64,000 bases of DNA from the NCBI RefSeq assembly GCF_015291665.1, contig NZ_CP030048.1:5642001-5706000 (forward strand). Direction: 5' to 3'. Shown piece after piece: positions 53,887 through 62,242 of the stretch (the stretch's first letter is position 1; every line of letters starts with the position of its first letter). The notes beneath the pieces were generated by a model that made no database searches, was not told where the DNA came from, and was given only the letters and a program-made list of their open reading frames with translations. Origin of the DNA: Bradyrhizobium sp. CCBAU 53338. GTDB taxonomy: Bacteria; Pseudomonadota; Alphaproteobacteria; Rhizobiales; Xanthobacteraceae. The translations under genes and the position numbers were made by a program.

Positions 53887-54303
53887 ATGCCCATCCAGAT
53901 CATCGTTCCCGAAGGCGCGCTGACGCCGGCCGCAGAAGCCGAGGCGTTCGGCAGGCTGACCGAGTTGCTGCTGCGTCTGCACGGCCTCACGGGCAACCGC
54001 TTCATGACGCCGAACGTCATCGGCGAGGTGACCGTGGTGCCGAAGCGGCGCACCTATTCCGGCGGCAAGCCCGCCGACATCGCCGTGTTCGAGCTCAAGG
54101 TGCCGTCATTCGTGCTGCCGACACAGGAGCTCAAGGACGCCTGGATCTCAGAAGGCACTGCCATCATCGAGAAGGCCGCCGAGGGACGCATCAAGCGCGA
54201 GCACATTTTTGCAAATGTCAGCTACGCCGTGGACGGCGGCTGGGGCATTGGCGGCGAGGCGTACAGCAACGCGGCGCTTGGGTCGGCCGTCGCCGCGGCT
54301 TGA
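53887..54303 (+). CDS. Tautomerase-like protein (4-oxalocrotonate tautomerase superfamily)
   Basis: A 138-residue protein whose mature N-terminus after Met removal would be Pro (MPIQIIVPEGALTP), the catalytic base of the superfamily. The length is twice the 62-residue 4-OT unit, as in the fused or CHMI-like types. GGWGIGGEAYSN near the C-terminus resembles the glycine-rich loop of these enzymes. GGGAGA lies 7 nt before the ATG. It is divergently placed and likely repressed by the adjacent TetR protein, which suggests an inducible step on an unsaturated or keto substrate. Confidence 0.8.
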   Translation: MPIQIIVPEGALTPAAEAEAFGRLTELLLRLHGLTGNRFMTPNVIGEVTVVPKRRTYSGGKPADIAVFELKVPSFVLPTQELKDAWISEGTAIIEKAAEGRIKREHIFANVSYAVDGGWGIGGEAYSNAALGSAVAAA

Positions 54304-54365
54304 ATCGAATCATTGAACAGACGGTGGGCACGGCGCGTTGCGCTATTGCCCACCGGCATCGCTGA

Positions 54366-55124
54366 TCAGAACAACGACCCCTGCCCGTCATCCGTCGATG
54401 CGCCCGCGGCCTTTCGCGCGACCTTCTTCGGCTTCGGTGCCTCGGCCTCCATCTCCTCCGCGCTGATCGGCAAGACCAGTTGCTCGTCGTCATTGGCGAC
54501 GCGATTGACGCGGGTGGAGACCGGATGCCAGGCAAATTCGCCGACGCGGGGCGCCGTCATCAGCGGCATGATCGCATCGATCTCGTCGCCGCGGCAATCC
54601 AGCCAGCGCTCGAAGTCGCGCGGGCTGATCGTGACGGGCACGCGGTCATGCAGCGCAGCCAAATCCTCGCTTGCGGCCGCCGTGACAATCGCGACCGTGT
54701 CGAGCTCCTCGCCGTTCGGTCCGATCCAGGTCTCGAACACCGCGGCAAAGCCGAGCGGAGCACCGTCTACGTGGTGGATGAAGAACGGCTGCTTGCGGCC
54801 GCTCTCGGACTTCCATTCATAATAACCGTCAGCCGGGATCAGCCCGCGCCGCCGGCGGATCGCTTTCTTGAAGGCAGGCTTCTCCAACGCCGTCTCGGAG
54901 CGGGCGTTGATCAGAAGGGTAAAGCCCTTGGGGTCCTTGACCCAGCTTGGCAGCAGGCCCCAGCGCATCAGGCGGAAATGGCGCGCGCCATTCTCGACCA
55001 GCACGACCGGAATCGGTTGTGTCGGGGCGACATTGTACCGGGGCGGGAAATTCGGCTGCTCGATATAGCCAAACAGTTGCCGCAAGGCCGCGGGGGCCGA
55101 AGTTATGACGAAGCGTCCACACAT
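54366..55124 (-). CDS. yedK: SOS response-associated peptidase, HMCES/YedK family
   Basis: A 252-residue SRAP protein. Cys2 right after the start Met (MCGRFVI) is the residue that forms a thiazolidine crosslink with abasic sites in single-stranded DNA. Asn in LLINARSET, Glu in GYYEWKSE and His in LHDRVPV complete the active site (the last is more often HDRMP). It shields abasic sites and autoproteolytically exposes Cys2. The C-terminal 30 residues are a basic/alanine-rich tail. It diverges from the next hypothetical gene over 61 bp. Confidence 0.93.
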   Translation of the reverse strand: MCGRFVITSAPAALRQLFGYIEQPNFPPRYNVAPTQPIPVVLVENGARHFRLMRWGLLPSWVKDPKGFTLLINARSETALEKPAFKKAIRRRRGLIPADGYYEWKSESGRKQPFFIHHVDGAPLGFAAVFETWIGPNGEELDTVAIVTAAASEDLAALHDRVPVTISPRDFERWLDCRGDEIDAIMPLMTAPRVGEFAWHPVSTRVNRVANDDEQLVLPISAEEMEAEAPKPKKVARKAAGASTDDGQGSLF

Positions 55125-55185
55125 CCTTGCGCCAATATAGGGTCCGTTCAGGTCCTTTTAACCCCGAACGTTAACACTGCGGCCG

Positions 55186-55686
55186 ATGAGCTCAATGGCC
55201 TCGCAACCCGCGCGGACGCACGTACAGACGGGCCCCGAGGCGCAAGCCTGGGCCGAACGGCTGCGCGTGGCCAATATCAACCCGCGGACCGGGCTTGCCA
55301 CTGACTATCTCAACCATTTCAATGAAGCCGTGATGCTGTTGGAAATGGTCCCCGACATGCCGGAATGCGCCGAAGATTTTCTGACCTGGTCGCCACTGTC
55401 CTATGCTGAGCATTTTACGGCGTCGAACTTCAAGGCGCGGGATCTGGCCATCGAGGCTTATGAGAAGGCCGAGCCATCCGTGCGCGCTCAGTTCGACCAC
55501 ATCACCGACACCATGACCTCGATCCTGACGGCGGTCGGCTCGGCGATGCGCGAGGTCGAGAAGGACACGACCCGCGTTCGGCTGGCCGAGCAGGCGACGG
55601 CTTGGGTCAAGCCGCTGATCGCGGCCTGCGGCGGCATCATCAATGGCGGTGCGGAAGCCGACGTCGACACCATCATGGCGAATTGA
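55186..55686 (+). CDS. Conserved-looking hypothetical protein, helical
   Basis: A 166-residue soluble protein that appears all-helical. The first 20 residues are polar; ANINPRTGLATDYLNHFNEAVMLLEMVPDMPECAEDFLTW follows. The middle contains FDHITDTMTSILTAVGSAMREV and the C-terminus has GGIINGGAEADVDTIMAN. No signal peptide and no known motif were recognised. Codon use and the well-formed frame make it a real gene; alternative start at the fourth codon (55195). The following Nudix gene starts 18 nt downstream, so the two may share a transcript. Confidence 0.75.
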   Translation: MSSMASQPARTHVQTGPEAQAWAERLRVANINPRTGLATDYLNHFNEAVMLLEMVPDMPECAEDFLTWSPLSYAEHFTASNFKARDLAIEAYEKAEPSVRAQFDHITDTMTSILTAVGSAMREVEKDTTRVRLAEQATAWVKPLIAACGGIINGGAEADVDTIMAN

Positions 55687-55704
55687 GCCAGGTCCTTGAA
55701 GAAA

Positions 55705-56139
55705 ATGGCCACGGTCGTCCAGCCCACCCATCCCCAGATCGCGGTCAGCGCGGCCATCTTTCGCGACGGCAAGGTGCTGCTTACCCGTCGTGCCCGCTCC
55801 CCCGCCAAGGGATTCTATTCGCTGCCGGGCGGCCGGGTCGAATTCGGCGAATCGCTGCACCAGGCGCTCAAGCGCGAGGTCCGCGAAGAAACCGGGCTTG
55901 AGATCGAGATCGTCGGCCTGGCCGGCTGGCGCGAGGTGCTGCCGGCCACGCCCGGTGCCGGCCACTACCTGATCATGTCCTTCGCCACCCGCTGGGTGGC
56001 CCGGGAACCGTCCCTGAACGACGAGCTCGACGATTTCAGGTGGATCGCCCCGGACGGGCTGGCGAGCCTGGCCGACATCAAGATGACCGGGGGCCTGGAG
56101 GAGATCATCCAGTTCGCCCACCGGCTGACCAGCCCCTGA
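55705..56139 (+). CDS. Nudix hydrolase (MutT/NudJ-like)
   Basis: A 144-residue protein with a perfect Nudix box, from GGRVEFGESLHQ to REVREETGLEI (G-x5-E-x7-RE-U-x-EE-x-G-U). Upstream are the usual VSAAIFRDGKVLLTRRARSPAKGFYSLP strands. Short stand-alone enzymes like this clear oxidised or unwanted nucleoside diphosphate derivatives. The start is put at the ATG at 55705; a TTG three codons earlier is possible. It lies between two hypothetical genes in the same direction. Confidence 0.9.
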   Translation: MATVVQPTHPQIAVSAAIFRDGKVLLTRRARSPAKGFYSLPGGRVEFGESLHQALKREVREETGLEIEIVGLAGWREVLPATPGAGHYLIMSFATRWVAREPSLNDELDDFRWIAPDGLASLADIKMTGGLEEIIQFAHRLTSP

Positions 56140-56186
56140 CCGAGCCGCCTTGCTTCATCAGCCCCGAGGGGGCATACAGCCCGCCG

Positions 56187-56564
56187 ATGTCGACGCGATT
56201 TCTGGTCATTTTTACCCTGATGCTCGCCTGCGCTTCCGTGCCCGCCCGGGCCCAGGACGTGGCGGCGCCGTTCGACCCCGATTTGCAGCGACTGGCCGAG
56301 ATCCTCGGCGGCCTGCACTATCTGCGCGGCATCTGCGGCTCCAACGAGGGCAACAAATGGCGCAACGAGATGCAGGCGCTGATCGACGCCGAGACGCCCT
56401 CCGGCGAGCGCCGCACCCGCATGATCGCGGCCTTCAATCGCGGTTATAACGGCTTCCAGCAGACCTACCGCAGCTGCACTCCGGCAGCGACGGTGGCGAT
56501 CCGCCGTTACATCGAGGAAGGCTCGAAGATCTCGCGCGATCTCACGGCGCGTTACGCGAACTGA
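56187..56564 (+). CDS. TIGR02301-family secreted protein
   Basis: A 125-residue protein with a clear signal peptide (TRFLVIFTLMLACASVPARA, cleavage after ARA). The mature part, with LQRLAEILGGLHYLRGICGSNEGNKWRNEM and FNRGYNGFQQTYRSCTPAA, matches the small alphaproteobacterial family TIGR02301. Two cysteines may form a disulphide in the periplasm. Function unknown. It starts 47 nt after the Nudix gene. Confidence 0.85.
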   Translation: MSTRFLVIFTLMLACASVPARAQDVAAPFDPDLQRLAEILGGLHYLRGICGSNEGNKWRNEMQALIDAETPSGERRTRMIAAFNRGYNGFQQTYRSCTPAATVAIRRYIEEGSKISRDLTARYAN

Positions 56565-56703
56565 GCTCGCGGGAACCTCTCGTCGACTTTGTTCACAGCC
56601 GTTAACCGTTCTTAAAGATGTGGCCTAGCGGGCGTTAATACGCGTGCTACACCTCACCTGCAGCGCATCGCCGTGGATCGCGCCCCAGCCCTGATCGAGT
56701 TTC

Positions 56704-56970
56704 ATGAGCCAGCCGATTTCCTACGCCCCCGCCCGCGCGCCGCTGCCCGACCACGAGCAGAAACAAGCCGCCCTGAGCTATCTGAACGAGGCCTGGGCCG
56801 AAGCGCGCCATGACGGCGTCGACGGCGACTGCCTGGCGCAGGCAAGCCTGTTTGCGGCGCTCGCCGAGCTTGTCGGCACCTATGGCGAGGACGCGGTGGC
56901 GAAATTCGTCGAGGGCTTTCCCGCCCGAATCCGCAACGGCGAGTTCTCGGTCTGCCTCGCAAGGCAGTAA
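56704..56970 (+). CDS. Small hypothetical protein
   Basis: An 88-residue soluble protein (MSQPISYAPARAPLPDHEQKQ...). Residues 20-75 look helical (LSYLNEAWAEARHDG, LFAALAELVGTYGEDAVAKFVEGFPARI). No family is recognised. It is flanked by TIGR02301 upstream and the convergent sulfurtransferase gene downstream. Typical codon use supports it as real. Confidence 0.7.
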   Translation: MSQPISYAPARAPLPDHEQKQAALSYLNEAWAEARHDGVDGDCLAQASLFAALAELVGTYGEDAVAKFVEGFPARIRNGEFSVCLARQ

Positions 56971-56991
56971 GCGCGCCAGATTTGATGCGCC

Positions 56992-57864
56992 TCAATCCGT
57001 CTCGATCGGCAGCGACGCGTCCCTCGCCCACTCCCCCATCGAGGCGTCGTAAAGCGTCAGCTTGTCGTAGCCGAGTTGCGTCAGCATCAGCAGGTCGATC
57101 GTCGCCGAGATGCCGCCGCCGCAATACAGAATCACGTTCTTGTCGCGCGTGACGCCTGCCGCGGTGAATTTGGCTTCGGCATCGGCGAGCCTCGTCAGCG
57201 TCTTGTCGGCGTTGACTAGCGTGGCAGCCGAGACGTTGACGCTGCCGGGCACGCGGCCCGGCCGGCCGTAACGGCTCGGCTCAAGGCCTTTATGAAATTG
57301 CGGTCCGAGCGCGTTGACCGTGACGGTCGAGGGATCGCCGATGCGCGACTTCACAAATGTCTTGTCCACGAAGAAGCCGGCGCGGGGTGTGGCCTCGAAG
57401 GTCGTGGCCGGATAGCCCTTGGGGGCACCGGTCTCGATCGTCCGCCCCTCTTCCTTCCATTTGTCGAAACCGCCATCGAGCACGCGCGCATCGACGCCGA
57501 GCGAACGCAGCATCCACCAGAACCGCGTCGACCACATCATGGTGCCGATGCTGTAGAGCACCACGACGGTCCTGGTCGCATCGAGACCGTGGCGGCCGAA
57601 AGCAGCTTCGAGCCGGGCCACCTCGGGCATCATGAAGAACTGTTGCGCGGAAGTGTCGGAGAACTCGCCCTGCAGGTCGAGAAAATCGGCGCCCGGGATG
57701 TGGCCGGCGGCGAAGGTCTTGTCGCCGGGGACGGCGCGATACGGCACGTCGCTGCCTGGCGGGACCGGCTCGTTATAGGTCGTGCAGTCGTAGAGGCGGA
57801 GGTTGGGGTCGCCGAGAAGCGTGGCGAGTTGCCGGGTAGATATGACCGCTGATGGCTGCGACAT
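56992..57864 (-). CDS. sseA: 3-mercaptopyruvate/thiosulfate sulfurtransferase (two rhodanese domains)
   Basis: A 290-residue sulfurtransferase with tandem rhodanese domains. The N-terminal domain (to about 150) is structural; its loop reads VVVLYSIGTMMWS, without cysteine. The C-terminal domain has the active-site loop ILYCGGGISA, with catalytic Cys. The GHIPGADFLDLQGEFSD and RPGRVPGSVNVSAATLV motifs are standard. Enzymes of this form move sulfane sulfur from mercaptopyruvate or thiosulfate to a thiol or cyanide. The CGGGI loop lies between the CGSG of mercaptopyruvate and CRxG of thiosulfate enzymes, so the donor is uncertain. The start at 57864 has GGGAG upstream; a longer frame is arginine-rich and unlikely. 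Confidence 0.88.
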   Translation of the reverse strand: MSQPSAVISTRQLATLLGDPNLRLYDCTTYNEPVPPGSDVPYRAVPGDKTFAAGHIPGADFLDLQGEFSDTSAQQFFMMPEVARLEAAFGRHGLDATRTVVVLYSIGTMMWSTRFWWMLRSLGVDARVLDGGFDKWKEEGRTIETGAPKGYPATTFEATPRAGFFVDKTFVKSRIGDPSTVTVNALGPQFHKGLEPSRYGRPGRVPGSVNVSAATLVNADKTLTRLADAEAKFTAAGVTRDKNVILYCGGGISATIDLLMLTQLGYDKLTLYDASMGEWARDASLPIETD

Positions 57865-57950
57865 CGGACTGCGCTCCCGTTGGCGAGGAAGTGTAGACCT
57901 CTCCCTCGTCCTTGTGGGTAGGCACCGTGCCTCCCCACCAGCAATGCCCC

Positions 57951-59285
57951 CTACTGCTTCAGCGTCTCGAGAAACCGTACCGGCTCGCCCTGCGATGGCA
58001 TCACCAGTTCGCCCTGCCACATCACGCGGCGGCCGCGGATGAAGGTGCCGACGGGCCAGCCCGTGACGCGGACGCCGTCATAGGGCGTCCAGCCGGCTTT
58101 CGAGGCAACCCATTTGTTGGTGATGGTCTCGCTGCGCTTGAGATCGACGATCGTGAAATCGGCATCGTAACCGGCGGCGATGCGGCCCTTGCACGCCATG
58201 TTGTAGAGGCGCGCGGGGCCGGCGCTCGTGAGATCGACGAAGCGCGCGAGCGAGAGCCGGCCGGCGTTGACGTGATCGAGCATCAGCGGCACCAGCGTCT
58301 GCACGCCGGTCATGCCGGAGGGCGACGCGGGATAGGTCTTCTGCTTCTCCTCCAGAGTATGCGGGGCGTGATCGGAGCCGAGCACGTCGATGATGCCCTG
58401 CTCGATGCCGCGCCAGATGCCGGCGCGGTGATCGGCACCACGCACCGGCGGGTTCATCTGCGCGAGCGTGCCGAGCCGCTCGTAGCATTCGGGCGCGACC
58501 AGCGTGAGATGATGCGGCGTCGCCTCGCAGGAAGCCACATCCTTGTGATCACGCAAAAATTCGATTTCTTCCTTCGTCGAGATGTGCAGCACGTGGATAC
58601 GCTTGCCCGTCTCGTGCGCGAGCTTGACCAGGCGCTGCGTCGCCATCAGCGCCGCGGTCTCGTCGCGCCAGACCGGATGCGAGCGCGGATCGCCCTCGAT
58701 GCGGAGAGACTTGCGGTCGTTGAGGCGGTACTCGTCCTCGGCATGGAACGCTGCGCGCCGGCGGATCACCTGGAAGATGCGCCGCAGGCTCTCGTCGTCC
58801 TCCACCAGCAGTGCGCCGGTCGACGAGCCGATGAACACTTTCACGCCCGCGCAGCCCGGGGCGCGCTCCAGCACCGGCAGATCCTGCACGTTCTCGCGGG
58901 TGCCGCCGATGAAGAAGGCGAAATCGCAATGCATGCGGTGATGGGCACGCTTGATCTTGTCGGAGAAGGTCGCCTCGGTCACCGTGAGCGGAGAGGTGTT
59001 AGGCATCTCGAACACGGCGGTGACGCCGCCCATCACGGCGCTGCGCGAACCGGTCTCGAGGTCTTCCTTCTGCTCCAGCCCGGGCTCGCGGAAATGCACC
59101 TGCGTGTCCATCACGCCGGGGAGGATGTGCAGGCCCTTGCACTCGATCACCTCGGCAGCAGAGGCCTGCGACAGCGGGCCGAGCTCGGCGATGCGACCGT
59201 TGGTGATGCCGATATCGCGAACACCCTCGCCGTCCTGGTTGACGACGGTGCCGCCCTTGAGGATCACATCGAAGCGCTGGGTCAT
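57951..59285 (-). CDS. Dihydroorotase-like amidohydrolase with altered metal site
   Basis: A 444-residue class I dihydroorotase-like enzyme. HILPGVMDTQVHFREPGLE is the first metal motif, but the first His of HxH is Gln (QVH). GVKVFIGSSTG would hold the bridging carboxylated Lys, VLHIST and CEATPHHL the other histidines, and GSDHAPHTLEEK the Asp. Most relatives close or open the dihydroorotate ring in pyrimidine synthesis with a two-metal site; this one may use one metal or another substrate. It is not next to pyrB. The start at 59285 (MTQRFD) is the natural one, and the sulfurtransferase gene lies 86 nt downstream. Confidence 0.82.
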   Translation of the reverse strand: MTQRFDVILKGGTVVNQDGEGVRDIGITNGRIAELGPLSQASAAEVIECKGLHILPGVMDTQVHFREPGLEQKEDLETGSRSAVMGGVTAVFEMPNTSPLTVTEATFSDKIKRAHHRMHCDFAFFIGGTRENVQDLPVLERAPGCAGVKVFIGSSTGALLVEDDESLRRIFQVIRRRAAFHAEDEYRLNDRKSLRIEGDPRSHPVWRDETAALMATQRLVKLAHETGKRIHVLHISTKEEIEFLRDHKDVASCEATPHHLTLVAPECYERLGTLAQMNPPVRGADHRAGIWRGIEQGIIDVLGSDHAPHTLEEKQKTYPASPSGMTGVQTLVPLMLDHVNAGRLSLARFVDLTSAGPARLYNMACKGRIAAGYDADFTIVDLKRSETITNKWVASKAGWTPYDGVRVTGWPVGTFIRGRRVMWQGELVMPSQGEPVRFLETLKQ

Positions 59286-59386
59286 GGCTGAAGGCCTCTC
59301 TCGTCCCCAAGCGCAGGGCTCGAGGTCTTGTCGTTTATGCCTTGCGGGCTTACGTTCCGCAGCACCATGTCGCAAGAGATTTTCGC

Positions 59387-60268
59387 ATGAAATCAGCGTT
59401 TCTTCCGGACCGGGGCGTGATCAAGGTCGCGGGCGAGGATGCGCGCAACTTCCTCAACGGCCTCATCACGACCGATGTCGACAGGCTCAAGCCGGGCCTG
59501 GGCCGATTCGGCGCACTGTTGACGCCGCAGGGCAAGATCATCGTCGATTTCCTGATCACGGAAGCGCCCGCCGGCCACGGCGGCGGGTTCCTGGTCGACT
59601 GCCCGAGGGCGCTGGCGGAAGGCCTCGCCACCAAGCTGAAATTCTACAAGCTGCGCGCCAAGGTGACGGTGGACAACCTCTCCGACGATCTCGGCGTGCT
59701 CGCGGCTTGGGACGGCCAGTTGGCTGCGCAGCCGGACCTCGCTTTCGCCGATCCACGCAATCCCGAGCTCGGCACGCGCATCCTGATTCCCGAGGATCTC
59801 AAGCAAAAACTCTCCGATTTGATCGGTGCCGAACTGGTCGATCCCGCCGACTATGAGGCCCACCGGATCGCGCTCGGCGTACCGCGCGGTGGGCTCGATT
59901 TCATGTACAGCGATGCGTTCCCGCACGAGGCCAACATGGACCGCCTCGCCGGTGTCGATTTCGACAAGGGCTGCTATGTCGGCCAGGAGGTCGTCTCGCG
60001 CATGCAGCATCGCGGCACTGCGCGCACCCGCAGCGTAAAGGTGCTGCTCGAGGACTCAGCGCCCGAGGTCGGCGTCAGCGTCATGGCCGGAGACAAGTCC
60101 GTCGGCACCATGGGCGCGTCGGCGAAGGGCAAGGGCATCGCTTTGGTGCGCATCGACCGCGTAGCTGATGCACTCGATGCCGGCCAGCCGCTCACTGCTG
60201 GCGGACTCGCGTTGAAGCTGGCAGAACCGGACATCGTCCGCATTCCTGCAAAGCAGCCGATTGCATGA
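59387..60268 (+). CDS. ygfZ: Folate-binding Fe-S cluster repair protein YgfZ
   Basis: A 293-residue protein of the GcvT-like YgfZ/IBA57 family. GEDARNFLNGLITTDVDRL begins the folate-binding fold and the signature KGCYVGQEVVSRMQHRGTARTR contains the conserved cysteine. It supports assembly or repair of 4Fe-4S enzymes using tetrahydrofolate. ATG at 59387. The last four bases overlap the start of tag (ATGA), showing co-expression with DNA repair. Confidence 0.93.
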   Translation: MKSAFLPDRGVIKVAGEDARNFLNGLITTDVDRLKPGLGRFGALLTPQGKIIVDFLITEAPAGHGGGFLVDCPRALAEGLATKLKFYKLRAKVTVDNLSDDLGVLAAWDGQLAAQPDLAFADPRNPELGTRILIPEDLKQKLSDLIGAELVDPADYEAHRIALGVPRGGLDFMYSDAFPHEANMDRLAGVDFDKGCYVGQEVVSRMQHRGTARTRSVKVLLEDSAPEVGVSVMAGDKSVGTMGASAKGKGIALVRIDRVADALDAGQPLTAGGLALKLAEPDIVRIPAKQPIA

Positions 60269-60891
60269 GCCGAGCTCCCCGCCTGCATCCCGACGGAAGG
60301 ACCCGTTGCCCCTGGCCGGGTGACGATCCGCTCTATGTCGCCTATCACGACACCGAATGGGGTGTCCCTGAGTATGACGACCGCGCGCTCTATGAAAAGC
60401 TGATCCTCGACGGCTTTCAGGCCGGCCTGTCCTGGATCACGATCCTGCGCAAGCGCGACAATTTCCGCAAAGCCTTCGACGATTTCCAGCCGGAGAAGAT
60501 CGCACGCTATACCGACAAGAAGGTGCATGCCCTGATGAACGACGCCGGCATCGTGCGCAACCGCGCCAAGATCGACGGCACGATCCTGAGTGCGAAGTCG
60601 TATCTGGAGATCATGGAGAAGGGCCCGGGCTTCTCGAAGCTGTTGTGGGACTTCATGGGTGGACAACCCAAGGTCAACAATTTCAGGACCACGGCAAGCG
60701 TGCCGGCGTCGACGCCGCTGTCGGTGCAGATTTCCAAGGAGCTGTCCTCGCGCGGCTTCAAGTTCGTCGGTCCGACCATCGTCTACGCGTTCATGCAGGC
60801 GACAGGCATGGTCAACGACCATCTGGTCGATTGCCACTGCCACGCGACCTGCAGCAAGATGCAGCGCAAGCCGCGCCTCAAGGCCAAATGA
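60265..60891 (+). CDS. tag: DNA-3-methyladenine glycosylase I
   Basis: A 208-residue TagA protein. RCPWPGDDPLYVAYHDTEWGVP is the N-terminal signature; the Cys and His there bind zinc together with DCHCHATC near the C-terminus. FQAGLSWITILRKRDNFRKAFDDF and FKFVGPTIVYAFMQATGMVNDH complete the family motifs. It removes 3-methyladenine from alkylated DNA. It overlaps ygfZ upstream and the HD-domain gene downstream by 4 nt each (ATGA). Confidence 0.95.
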   Translation: MSRAPRLHPDGRTRCPWPGDDPLYVAYHDTEWGVPEYDDRALYEKLILDGFQAGLSWITILRKRDNFRKAFDDFQPEKIARYTDKKVHALMNDAGIVRNRAKIDGTILSAKSYLEIMEKGPGFSKLLWDFMGGQPKVNNFRTTASVPASTPLSVQISKELSSRGFKFVGPTIVYAFMQATGMVNDHLVDCHCHATCSKMQRKPRLKAK

Positions 60892-61502
60892 CGGCCAGGA
60901 AGACCGCCCGTTCAATTGAGTCCCGCGCCTGGCAGCGCATGCTGTCTGGCCGCCGGCTCGATCTGCTCGATCCCTCTCCGCTCGATGTCGAGATCGCCGA
61001 CATCGCGCATGGGCTCGCGCGCGTCGCGCGCTGGAACGGGCAGACCATCGGCGCGCACATCTTCTCGGTCGCACAGCACACGCTGCTGGTGGAGACAGTG
61101 ATGCGGCACGAGATGCCGAACGTTGACCAGCGCATGCGGCTCGCCGCGTTGCTGCACGATGCGCCGGAATACGTGATCGGCGACATGATCTCGCCGTTCA
61201 AGGCCGTGCTTGCCGGCAATTACAAGGCGGTGGAGATGCGCCTGCTCGGCGCCATCCACATCCGCTTCGGCCTGCCGCCGGTGCTGCCTGAGGAAATCAC
61301 GCAAGCGATCAAGACCGCCGATCGCGGCGCGGCTTATCTCGAGGCGACCGAGCTTGCGGGTTTCAGCGAGAGCGAGGCCAAGCGGCTGTTCGGAAAGGAC
61401 CCGGGCCTCTCCGACAGCGTCCGGCGCGACTATCTGACGCCCTGGACGGCGGCGCGGGCCGAAAAGCAGTTTCTGGAGCGGTTTGGCGCCGTGTTTGCCT
61501 AG
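60888..61502 (+). CDS. HD-domain phosphohydrolase (YfbR-like)
   Basis: A 204-residue HD protein. Metal-binding residues are visible: FSVAQHTLLVE, then LLHDAPEYVIGDMISPFK (the HD pair with the E/D extension) and the Asp in IKTADRGAAY. This pattern fits the YfbR-type 5'-deoxynucleotidases and related phosphohydrolases. The ATG at 60888 overlaps the tag stop. The operon ygfZ-tag-HD gene ends here. Confidence 0.85.
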   Translation: MTARKTARSIESRAWQRMLSGRRLDLLDPSPLDVEIADIAHGLARVARWNGQTIGAHIFSVAQHTLLVETVMRHEMPNVDQRMRLAALLHDAPEYVIGDMISPFKAVLAGNYKAVEMRLLGAIHIRFGLPPVLPEEITQAIKTADRGAAYLEATELAGFSESEAKRLFGKDPGLSDSVRRDYLTPWTAARAEKQFLERFGAVFA

Positions 61503-61561
61503 CGGCGGGCAAGGACGCACTTGCGCCGTGCCCGCCATTTCTTCGCGCTTGCGACAAAAGT

Positions 61562-61587
61562 GGTGAGCACGCTTCGCTTTGCCCACT
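61562..61587. repeat. Intergenic imperfect hairpin
   Basis: GTGAGCA...TTGCCCAC around CGCTTCGCT forms a short imperfect stem-loop between the HD gene and the phosphatase gene. The sequence has the look of a dispersed intergenic palindrome common in related genomes (from memory). One copy only is seen here. Confidence 0.4.
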
Positions 61588-61626
61588 CTGCGGCGGTTGT
61601 TATAATCGCCGGCAAAAAGGTCCGCC

Positions 61627-62133
61627 ATGATCCACGTCTGTTCGCTCGCCGCCCTTCCCGAAACCGTCCGTCGCACCGGAGCCAGCCATGTGCTGACCGT
61701 GATGGCCAATGTCGAGCAGGTGGCGCGGCCGGTGTCGGTACTCCCGGCCAACCATCTCAAGGTGTCGATGGACGACATCACCGAGGAGATGGACGGCTTT
61801 GTCGCACCGTCCGAAGCCCATATCGGTCAGGTGCTGAATTTCGTGCGCGGCTGGGACCGAGCTGCGCCGCTGGTGGTGCATTGCTATGCCGGTATCAGCC
61901 GCTCCACGGCGAGCGCGTTCGCCGCCGTCTGCGCGCTCAATCCCGATCGTGACGAGGTCGAGATCGCGAAGAAGATCCGTGCGGCCTCTCCGATCGCCTC
62001 GCCGAACCGGCGCATCGTCGGCCTCGCCGACCGCGCGCTCGGGCGCAACGGCCGCATGCTGCGCGCGCTCGACGAGATGGGTCCGGGCGAGATGCTGGTC
62101 GAGGGCCGCCCATTCGTGATCGCGCTCGAATGA
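61627..62133 (+). CDS. Small protein-tyrosine phosphatase-like protein
   Basis: A 168-residue protein with the Cys-x5-Arg active site VVHCYAGISRSTAS (C-YAGIS-R), the mark of dual-specificity-type phosphatases. The upstream VSMDDITEEMDGFVAPSEAHI may supply the general-acid Asp. It is short for the class and conserved-looking in rhizobia as an unassigned phosphatase. The substrate could be phosphotyrosine or a phosphoinositide-like or sugar phosphate. ATG at 61627 with an AAAAAGG-like site. Confidence 0.85.
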   Translation: MIHVCSLAALPETVRRTGASHVLTVMANVEQVARPVSVLPANHLKVSMDDITEEMDGFVAPSEAHIGQVLNFVRGWDRAAPLVVHCYAGISRSTASAFAAVCALNPDRDEVEIAKKIRAASPIASPNRRIVGLADRALGRNGRMLRALDEMGPGEMLVEGRPFVIALE

Positions 62134-62162
62134 CAGCTGCGCGCGACATCGCAGGTGCGCTC

Positions 62163-62184
62163 CCTCTCCCGCTTGCGGGAGAGG
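62163..62184. repeat. Perfect intergenic hairpin (REP-like)
   Basis: CCTCTCCCGC-TT-GCGGGAGAGG, a 10-bp perfect stem, between the phosphatase and the NrtR-like gene. It has no U-run, so a terminator is doubtful. Its form matches dispersed palindromic elements known in Bradyrhizobium and relatives (from memory). Confidence 0.6.
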
Positions 62185-62242
62185 TGCACCGAGCCCGCGG
62201 ACAGATTTGCTCAATCAACTCTACACCTGCGATCATCATCGC

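Noticed and set aside
62163..62184. Rho-independent terminator of the phosphatase gene
   Set aside because: Strong stem but no T-run after it on either strand; the sequence looks like a dispersed palindrome instead.
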